Below are positions 56,626 through 64,000 of a DNA stretch of 64,000 nucleotides, piece by piece (the stretch's first letter is position 1; each line of letters begins with the position of its first letter). Position numbers and translations under genes: made by a program. The notes beneath the pieces were generated by a model. That model searched no databases. It had not been told where the DNA came from and worked only from the letters and a program-made list of their open reading frames with translations. Source of the DNA: Diplolepis rosae. Taxonomy: Eukaryota; Arthropoda; Insecta; Hymenoptera; Diplolepididae. The stretch is taken from NCBI GenBank assembly GCA_030998225.1, contig JAPYXD010000734.1, forward strand, positions 930,001 through 994,000, in the 5' to 3' direction.

Positions 56626-57527
56626 TTATGAGGACTGATAATGGTTCCAGAGTTTAATTTATATTTTTCCTTCGTGGTACAATTCAGTAGTTTGCAGAAC
56701 ATCGATCGTTAAAGTGTAATCGATAGACGAGAGCAAAAAGGCAAGCACTAAATTATTGTATTTCAAGTGCTTTGAAAACTTAAGGTATTTTAGGAACTTT
56801 GAAAACGTAAGGTATTTTAAGAAGCTATTAGATAATTGATACGATAATTAATATTCGCATCTTCACTTTCATTAAAATAAATTTTATATAAGTCAAGTTA
56901 TAACAGACTTGTTTTTGACTCGTTTTTTGTGCTGGCACTACTCAAGATTACTAAACTGTTTTTTAAATTTTGGGTTACATGAAATTACTATTCATCTAGT
57001 GTAAACATTATGAGAGTGTTAGCTTCAGAAAATAGTTAATATGACTAAGCCCAGCTCAAATATTTGCCCATGATTGTAATATTTAAAAAATATGACGCGG
57101 ATACGATTCAAGTAATACGAATTGTAAATATTATTTAAGGGAAAGGTACACACTGACGAGATTACTTCTTAATCTTTGTACTTTTGTGCTTAAATATATC
57201 GAGTTCTGTCTACTTTTCTAAACCTTGCTGTCACGTAAATTCCTTTCTTTTATATTTTTTAGAGAAATTGATATATCATTCGACGATTTTATGCTTACTA
57301 ATCATAACTGCACTTAAGGGTTTTTATTGCAGGCCAAATCGAAATAGAGAAATTGCACCAAACGACTTATTCACAGAATTTAACGATGTTAACTGAAGTG
57401 GATGCGTCTTCAAACTTGTTAAACGTATGACACGTTACAGAAAATGTTACATCCATTACTCTGTAGACTAGAAAGTTCTAGAGACGTTCTATTGTTGTCT
57501 GTGTTCGAGTGCCTTGGAAATTATTCA
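56626..57527. other. 3' flank of Cdk1
   Basis: Contains AATAAA-like words near 56876. At 57336 an acceptor-like TTTTTATTGCAG opens a short frame (RPNRNREIAPNDLFTEF and on to a stop at 57396), which could be a terminal exon but has no visible partner. Confidence 0.4.
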
Positions 57528-57531
57528 TTAA

Positions 57532-58054
57532 GGTGGCTTGATCGTTTGGTGTCGTATGAAGTGAGGGGCACCGTGGGGGCACGTGTTACATGAATGCTCA
57601 TTGCTACTTATTTTTCTAATAATCATATGTATTATAGTAACATCTGAGTAGAAGGGTAAGAAATCGCGGAAATGTCCCCGGAAAAAAGCGATAGTAAAAA
57701 ATTATTAGTTTCACCTCGAGGCGATTTCTATATTCTGTACCTTTTTCGCAATTTTCTCTTGATTGAAGTCGTTAACCCTTTGTTTTTATAATACTAATAG
57801 ATTCCTCGAAATCGAAAGTACTAGTATATATTTAATTTATGGGGACTTGTGATTTTTTCCGGAGTTTCGCCGATTTTGACGAGGAATCCCATAAGACTAC
57901 GTGTTAAACTGACATTTTTTCGCGAGCGATTTTTTTGGCAATGACATCGTCACCACGGTATTTCTTTTTTCCATATGAATCTAGCATATTTTATTAAGAT
58001 AATCTCTAAGTTTCAGAGCAGTCTATAATTTTTTTCAAAAACGATCAAGCCACC
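57532..58054. mobile_element. Non-autonomous element with TTAA target duplication
   Basis: GGTGGCTTGATCGTTT begins the element and its reverse complement ends it. TTAA flanks both sides (57528-57531 and 58055-58058). The 523-base interior has no frame. TTAA duplication is typical of piggyBac and Kolobok superfamilies; I cannot choose between them. Confidence 0.85.
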
Positions 58055-58489
58055 TTAAGAACCTCTATAAATTTCGTTTTGCGACATGTATGAATTGTAC
58101 CAGGCTGACCATTCCTTGCAATCTGACCAAACAAATTGAATGCCTTACTCTCCTCTTCGTATGACTTCAAATTTGCATTTGAATTCTTTTCAATCCATCA
58201 GTGCGAATCCATTTGAATAACAATTAATTTGTTTTAACTCAATCGTGCAAAAATGGAAATTCACACGAATTCAAAACGTCAATTCGTTGAGCCGGAAATG
58301 TTTTTTCTTTTTTATAAAAGAAGGATGTCCAATTGGTAATTATTTAAAAAACGCAAACAGTTTTCAATTTTAAAAACTTTTCTTGAGGACTTTGTTACCG
58401 GAGTCTTTCAACGATCGATCTAAACTGTTTTAAAAACCGACTCGGAACATGTGGCTTTGCTGATTGACAATTTTTTTTTTATAATAGCT
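58055..58489. other. Spacer between two DNA transposons
   Basis: AT-rich, no recognised feature. Confidence 0.45.
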
Positions 58490-58645
58490 ATAGGCACCGT
58501 GCGAAGTCATGGTAGGGAGAATTAAATCGACGCCAGCGCACGCAGTGGAAAATTTAGGCGTTAAAGGAGGCTGTTTTATATTTCCGAGCAATCAAAATAC
58601 ATGTGCAAATCTACATTTTGTTTTAATTAAAAAAATATATCTGAA

Positions 58646-58768
58646 ATGAGCGACCGAAGTTGTTGTGTTGTGATTTGTAAAAATACAAGCAGGAAAAGTG
58701 CGTGTAAATTTTATAAATTTCCAACGTCTAAATGGAAAATAAATCAAAGGAATAAGTGGGTACTGTAG
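58646..58768 (+). pseudogene. THAP-domain N-terminus of a transposase
   Basis: The 40-codon frame starts MSDRSCCVVICKN and continues CKFYKFPTSKWK, matching the first part of the THAP zinc finger (Cys pair, then FYKFP and a Trp). The frame stops at 58766-58768 near where an exon border may have been. The second Cys and the His of the zinc site are not found. THAP fingers bind the ends of the transposon. Too short to function. Confidence 0.75.
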
Positions 58769-59084
58769 GGTGTTGCATGGACTGATGCTTGTCGAATTAT
58801 ACGAGATTTTATTAAATAACTTTCATTATTTCTACGGAACTCTTAGACATCTCGTACGTGTTCTGCCAGAACGAGATTTTTACCTTTAATTTTCGTTTGT
58901 GGTTGAAATTCTATTGTATGTTTAATTGATTGAAAACCTGTTTTAATAATTATATCCATGATGAATTTGAATCTGAAAATAAACAATTAATATTTATTTA
59001 CTCAACAAGTACCTAAAAGTGTCATCATGAAATTACAATTCGATTCTTTATTATTTATCTAGTCTGTTTTGATCTGTCATTAAC

Positions 59085-59757
59085 TTAAGGTAGTCGTCAT
59101 GCCAAAAAACAGTCTCTGGGAAAAGAAGTTTTTCTATGATTTCAAGATTGGAAATTATATCATCAGCCGTGTCATATGTAAGGAAAGACACTCTTTTTAA
59201 TGAAAAAATTTAAAAATTACGAAAAATAATATTTTAATAATGTTTTTTATAATAGGATATTTCTTTACTATCGCTTCTTACCAATTTTTTGAAAATGATT
59301 GAAGTTTCTTAAATCATAGCTTATTTTTTCGGGGGAAATATTCTCTACAACTTAACCGTTTCCAATTTCTGAAAATAAATCAATTATTATCAAATACAGC
59401 AATTTGTTTATAAAAATTTTTCTTTGGAAAATTGATTTTTAATTATTTCAGTCATTAAAGAATTTATTTTCAAAAATTGGAAACGGTCAAGTTGTAGAGA
59501 ATATTTTCCCCGAAAAAATAAGCAATGATTTAAGAAACTTCAATCATTTTTAAAAAATTGGTAAGAAGCGATAGTAAGGAAAAATCCTATTACAAAAAAC
59601 ATTATTAAAAAATTATTTTTCGTAATTTTTAAATTTTTTCATTAAAAAGAGTGTCTTTCCTTACATATGACACGGCTGATGATATAATTTCCAATCTTGA
59701 AATCATAGAAAAACTTCTTTTTCCAGAGACTGATTTTTGGTACGACAACTACCTTAA
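59085..59757. repeat. 670-base palindrome inside the THAP-type element
   Basis: Arms at about 59085-59390 and 59448-59757 are reverse complements. Both arms, read outward, encode the same peptide (TADDIISNLEIIEKLLFPET), so a coding segment has been duplicated in inverted orientation. Centre words match those of the 41.4-kb foldback. Confidence 0.85.
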
Positions 59758-60008
59758 CCTTATATTTACTGGTTTCTATATCATTTTTATTATGGAAAAT
59801 ACTTACTTTTTACTGCTGATTTCACACAAATACTTCACAAGGAAAAACAATCGAATTTTAAAGTGAATCAAATTGTTTTTTTGTTTGTTTTTTTATTGAT
59901 AATAAACATTTTTATAAGTAAGTCCCATTATAATACATTGTAAAAGTTCTCGAACAGCCTCCTTTAGTTCACTCATGCTATGGCGCTGCAGTCACGCACG
60001 GTGCCTAT

Positions 60009-60757
60009 CCTGAGAGGTTCTTTTCCTCCTTGAAGAAGACTATTGTCCTAAACCTAGCTGAGAAATTCGATACGCTTATGGTGATTCTTACGAGTGGACG
60101 AAAGTGTGTATTTTTGATAAAATAGATTTTGTATATCAGTTTTACGAATACGAATTTGCCAACAAGGCTTTACAGAATTATAAATTATTATAATATCTAT
60201 ATATGTAATTTTACTGAAAATTATTTGAATATGTTCAGAAATAACGAAAAAGTGGAAAGTTATTTATTTCTGAATTTAGTTTTATTCTGAGATGTTTCGA
60301 AAAAATACAAATAAACGTAACTGTAAAAAAAAATTGTATTTAAAGCAGATCAACGATTTAAAAAAATAAAACTCACGAAATTCCGTGCCACCCTGAGAAA
60401 TTATAAAGACGTTTTGGGAACGTTGTATTAAAATCTAGTATGCTCAAATCTAAGGATGAATTGCATATTTGAATTCAAACGAATCAATTCGTAGCCACAA
60501 ATTGATTAAGGAAAAATTGGTCGGACAATGTGAAAAACTGTTAGTCGAACCGATTCTCCTTAATTTATTTTCATTTATAATTTTCTTTAATCGAGTTTTG
60601 TTTAGTGAAAGCGTGGAAAATTTTATCCTGAATAAAATGAGTCATCAAAGTTTGAATCAGATAAAATTAATAGATTCTTTATTAATAAAATCACATCATC
60701 CAGAAACAGCTGAAAACATCTAAAATTCTTCTTTCGATTCGGACTATAAAAAATCTA
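60009..60757. other. Spacer with a chance frame
   Basis: A frame at 60469-60723 is AT-driven, with no domain. Nothing else is seen. Confidence 0.4.
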
Positions 60758-61065
60758 CAGTCAAACCTCATTTATCGGGATCTCGCAACCTCATTTATCG
60801 GGACATTTTGTTTCTCCTCCAGCCACCACTCCTTGTACATAGTGACATAGTTTGCAGATGTTTCATTTGCAGGAGTTTTATTATGTCAATTTTTTTACAT
60901 ACTTTCGTATTATATATACCTTCGTTATCATTACTAAATGTCAACATACAACAAGAGTCATGACAACCCACCATGAGACTGTAGGTGGTAGTGGGGAGCC
61001 CCTCCAAATCCCGATAAACGAGGTGTTTACATTTCAAGGGCGTCCCGATAAATGAGGTTTTACTG
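60758..61065. mobile_element. Pogo/Tigger-like MITE
   Basis: Ends CAGTCAAACCTCATTTATCG and its near complement, with TA on both sides (60756-60757, 61066-61067). The CAGT..ACCTC..TAT-CGGG pattern is typical of pogo/Tigger terminal repeats. There is an internal second copy of the CTCATTTATCGGGA word near each end. No transposase. Confidence 0.85.
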
Positions 61066-61067
61066 TA

Positions 61068-61660
61068 TAATTTTTACGCGATTGAAACTTTTAATAGCTC
61101 ATTTTATTTAAGATATCATTTTGCACATTTTCACTAAAAAATACTCTGAATAGAAAAAACTGAGGAAATAGCTACTTCAACTTTTTTTTTTTCTGATTAT
61201 CTGTCTAATTCTTACTTGAGTAATATGCACTCAAAAGTCGATTCAATTTAAAATAGACCTTTCAAATGTTTCAAGCAGTTTTTACTTCAGTTTCTCTTGG
61301 GAAAAGTGCTTGAAACATTTAAATGTTGCATGACATACGCTTTAGCATTTGCCTGAGATGAAAAAGTTTATTGCTTTATTAAAACTTATCTAAGTTCAAT
61401 GGCACTCAATTTCAAGGAATATTTGAAGATACTCTAAAATATTCAAGATGCCTCTGGAATAGTTAAACGTTTTATTAAAGATTTTAGGATCTTTTCTATA
61501 AATTGTGGAATGTTTTGGACTTTTACATTTTTCTAGATAGTGAAATTTCATCGTGAAATCAAAAAATTTCTTGACTGAAATGGAACAAGTCACCCTTGAT
61601 TCAGTGCGTATAAAGTAGCTATTACTGCGAGTGCGCGAGATCTATAATTGTCTTGTTGGT
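61068..61660. other. Spacer upstream of a TATA promoter
   Basis: A TGTTTCAAGCAGTTTTTACTTC-like word at 61267 and its inverted partner near 61305 also occur at 62884 and 62955, so a short dispersed inverted repeat is present. No gene. Confidence 0.4.
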
Positions 61661-61670
61661 GGGGGACTCG

Positions 61671-61706
61671 TATAAAACCTTCTACATGGAAAGATCTGTT
61701 TACAGT
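61671..61706 (+). promoter_or_regulatory. TATA box and initiator
   Basis: TATAAAA at 61671-61677 lies about 30 bases before ACAGTAC at 61702-61708, the expected TATA-to-initiator spacing of insect core promoters. A short exon with an ATG follows. Confidence 0.6.
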
Positions 61707-61746
61707 ACAAATCGAGTGAAGTCGAGAGTAATTCTGAACAAGATCC

Positions 61747-61757
61747 ATGGATTCAAA
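61747..61757 (+). CDS. Minimal first coding exon, gene otherwise outside view
   Basis: ATG begins an exon of three codons plus two bases, ended by a strong donor GTGAGTAAA. Unspliced, the frame would stop at once. Very short first coding exons after TATA promoters are common in insect secreted-protein genes, but no later exon is recognised before the window ends. Confidence 0.45.
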
Positions 61758-63150
61758 GTGAGTAAAGATTCCGTATCATTGTTGATTATTGTGATCTTAA
61801 TAACAATAATAAAAATTAATGAAAATTGAGACTTCCCCTAAATACAAGATCATTTAATTTCTGATAGATATATATTAATGTTTAAAAAAAATTAATTTCC
61901 TTATTTTCTATTTAAAAAATGATACAATATTTTTGAAAAATCAACTTTACTTATTGAGTTGTGATTAACTAATTTTAATTAAATAATTCTCGAGGCCATT
62001 CATGGATAATAAAGTCGTCTATTTACCCTTCAGATTATTTATCGACGCTAGTTAAAGCCAATTTTATCTTTTTTTATAAGAGGTCATAGAGTTCAGAGTA
62101 CATCATTTCAATTAGGAGAATAACTGAACTTTCTATTAAATGAAAGCGTGAAAGTTTCTAAAAAAATGTGATTGAAGGAAATATTAAAGGTTTTTGTAAC
62201 TATTTTGTATATAATGAAAGCATCTCACTGTAAATATTTTAAAATCTGCTAAAAAAAACAAGTTTTTAATTTAAAGTTCGTGTAAGATAAAAAAAATTAA
62301 ATTCTAAATCAAATAACAGTGATAAAAAATTCTGTTAGCTTGATAACAAAGAGAATGAAAATCTAATACATCTATCTTAATATATGATAGTATAATACAC
62401 CTGCATATTATGACTCAATATCTTGTGACCATAGTTTTGAGTTTATTATTTTAATTATTCTTTTATTATACTTCAATTACTGGTATGGTTCTTGGCTATT
62501 GTACAGGAGAAAGTTTTATGTTTTGTATGTACCAAAGTTCAAGGCCAACGAATAATCCTATTAGATAGTTCATTTGAGGAGTCATACATATATTATAGAA
62601 TATGAATGAATGGCATATGATGTTCTGTTAATTGACTCTATAAAAGGGAGTTAATTAACATTTTTTATAAGAATTTGTTAAATTTTTTTTCATTTTTCTA
62701 TCACATGGAAAATATTTCTATAAAGATTATAAATATTAAAAATGTATTTATTTTATTCTTCTAACAAGCAATTTTTGAATGCACAAAAACCATTGATAAA
62801 TAAATCTTTTCAAGAACATATACAGTTAGCTTTTGCATTCAAGAACGGAAGTAAATGTTACGTCATAAACACCTGTAAGTGTTTCAAACAGTTTTTACTT
62901 CCGTCTCGTAAGTGAGAAAAAAACTTTTCATATCTTTGTTTTCTTTCCTCTTGCGAAAAGTGTTTGAAACATCTAAATATCCCCTGATGTGCACTCTAGG
63001 GTTTTAATTAAATTCAGAGGTCTATCTGCTAAATTTTTTTGCAGAGAAAAAACAATAATAGAAACATTTCCATTCGAAAGAGGAGATAATAAGATAAAAG
63101 ATAAATAAAGGAAATAGTTTTTAAAAAATCTACTCGGTCCTCTTCGGAAG
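61758..63150. other. Probable first intron; no exon recognised
   Basis: AT-rich. Contains the short inverted repeat at 62870-62975 that matches 61255-61320. No acceptor with a convincing open frame is seen. Confidence 0.35.
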
Positions 63151-63164
63151 CGTAGGCCTTTCTC

Positions 63165-63747
63165 GGCAAACCATTTTGTATTTTAACACTTTTTTCGTAT
63201 CTCACATAGTTTTGGTGAAAAATAGGATTTTTTTATTTTCAATGGTATTTTTTAAATTAAAACAAATATATATATATTTTTTTTTTATCGAAAAATTTGT
63301 AAATGAAAATTCATAGATATCTTTGAAATTAAAAATTTTTTATTTCAATGTTTTTTCGTATCTCTTGACTAACAAATGGAATTTGATTATTGATTTTTTT
63401 TCAATTTTAAAAATACAGCAGCTTTCTTAATTTTGGTCACATTAAAAAAATTTCTGAGGATAATTTGCAGAGATTTTCAAGCACTAATAGAAATAAATAT
63501 TAAAATTTTTGATTTTTTGAAAAAGTAGTTTTCAGAAACTCCAAAAATGTTTTAGTTTTCATAATTTTTGTTTGATGTGGCTGGTTAGCGAACTTGCCCT
63601 TTATTTTTGGGCTTCGATAAGGTGTGCCAAAATTGAAAGAATCCATTTTTTGGATTCAGGGTGTCATGAAACGTGGAGATTCGTGGAAAAAAGAAGATGG
63701 CAAATTTTACACAAATCTAATACCTTCCCATATGTGATGAGAATATA
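63165..63747 (-). repeat. Diverged partial copy F of the mini-hairpin family
   Basis: Read on the minus strand it starts at GATGAGAATAT reversed (63747) and shows the GGCTGGTTAGCGAACTTG word and several TTCGTATCTC modules, but the hairpin end is missing. It is more diverged than copies A to E. Confidence 0.65.
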
Positions 63748-64000
63748 CAAAATTCAGTAATAATAGGATAAATTATTAAATGTTGTAAAGGATAACGACA
63801 CGAAGTTAACACTTACATGACATGAATTTAAATCAATTCAGATGAAGGTCTACAGCTTTGAAAAGTTGATTATATATTCAAAAATTTAGCATTCAAACCT
63901 TAACCTATTTATAGTATAAAGTTTTGTTGTCATAGTACAAAATTTTTGCAATACAAGACATCTGTTAGAACAAGCAGGACGAGACTATAGTCCAGGGAAC
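63748..64000. other. Window end, nothing recognised
   Basis: AT-rich sequence with no frame or repeat that I can assign. Confidence 0.4.

Larger units (their letters stand above)
58490..60008. mobile_element. THAP-type DNA transposon remnant
   Basis: Terminal inverted repeats ATAGGCACCGTGCG, a matching subterminal TAAAGGAGGCTGTT on both sides and a THAP-domain frame near the left end mark it as a transposon with a THAP transposase, as in P and Kolobok families. Its middle has been replaced or filled by a 670-base palindrome. No target duplication is clear. Confidence 0.75.

Overview
This is AT-rich eukaryotic nuclear DNA from an arthropod, almost certainly an insect. Two genes have clear GT-AG introns: an RSRC2-like SR protein and Cdk1. 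The transposon mix also fits an insect: a Ty3/gypsy element with an envelope gene, R1-clade LINE pieces, a Penelope-like GIY-YIG endonuclease, Tc1/mariner, THAP-type and probable hAT elements. A hymenopteran is my best guess from the transposase types, but the window does not prove it.

Layout. 1-5.7 kb: 3' half of an errantivirus-like retroelement (RNase H and integrase, an env-like gene with a broken start, then a probable 3' LTR). 5.7-20 kb: nested repeats, including two copies of a family whose one end carries GCGAAGC mini-hairpins (copy A at 6.9-8.7 kb, copy B at 12.5-14.4 kb), long palindromes, two near-identical 5'-truncated R1-type LINE 3' ends, and tRNA-derived repeat units. 20-22 kb: a foldback element with 8-bp target duplications and a deleted mariner. 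22.2-27.3 kb: a CpG-rich promoter and first exon of an unrecognised gene, with a decayed gypsy pol and further repeats downstream. 27.4-33.3 kb: an internally deleted mariner, a LINE gag remnant, the C-terminus of a Penelope-like element and downstream hammerhead-like motifs. 33.8-37.3 kb: a foldback element with probable hAT ends and an inverted 110-bp repeat array, invaded by a second copy of the same deleted mariner. 38.9-44.8 kb: more copies of the mini-hairpin family and a large foldback.

45.3-56.6 kb is the genic part. The RSRC2-like gene (+, five coding exons, 45373-51436) is followed by a poorly resolved minus-strand gene (about 52534-53165), which lies head to head with Cdk1 (+, four coding exons, 53223-56625). 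57.5-64 kb holds MITEs, a THAP-type element with a palindrome inside it, a pogo/Tigger-like MITE and a TATA/initiator promoter with a four-codon first exon at 61.7 kb.

The most interesting signals are these. (1) Hammerhead-ribozyme-like motifs occur in repeats near a Penelope-like endonuclease remnant and in the arms of a palindrome, with compensatory changes in stem II. (2) The GCGAAGC mini-hairpin array sits at one end of a multi-copy repeat built from roughly 155-bp modules. (3) A cluster of TATCGATA sites lies inside one end of the probable hAT foldback. (4) Two mariner copies share one internal deletion, so the deleted form itself has moved.
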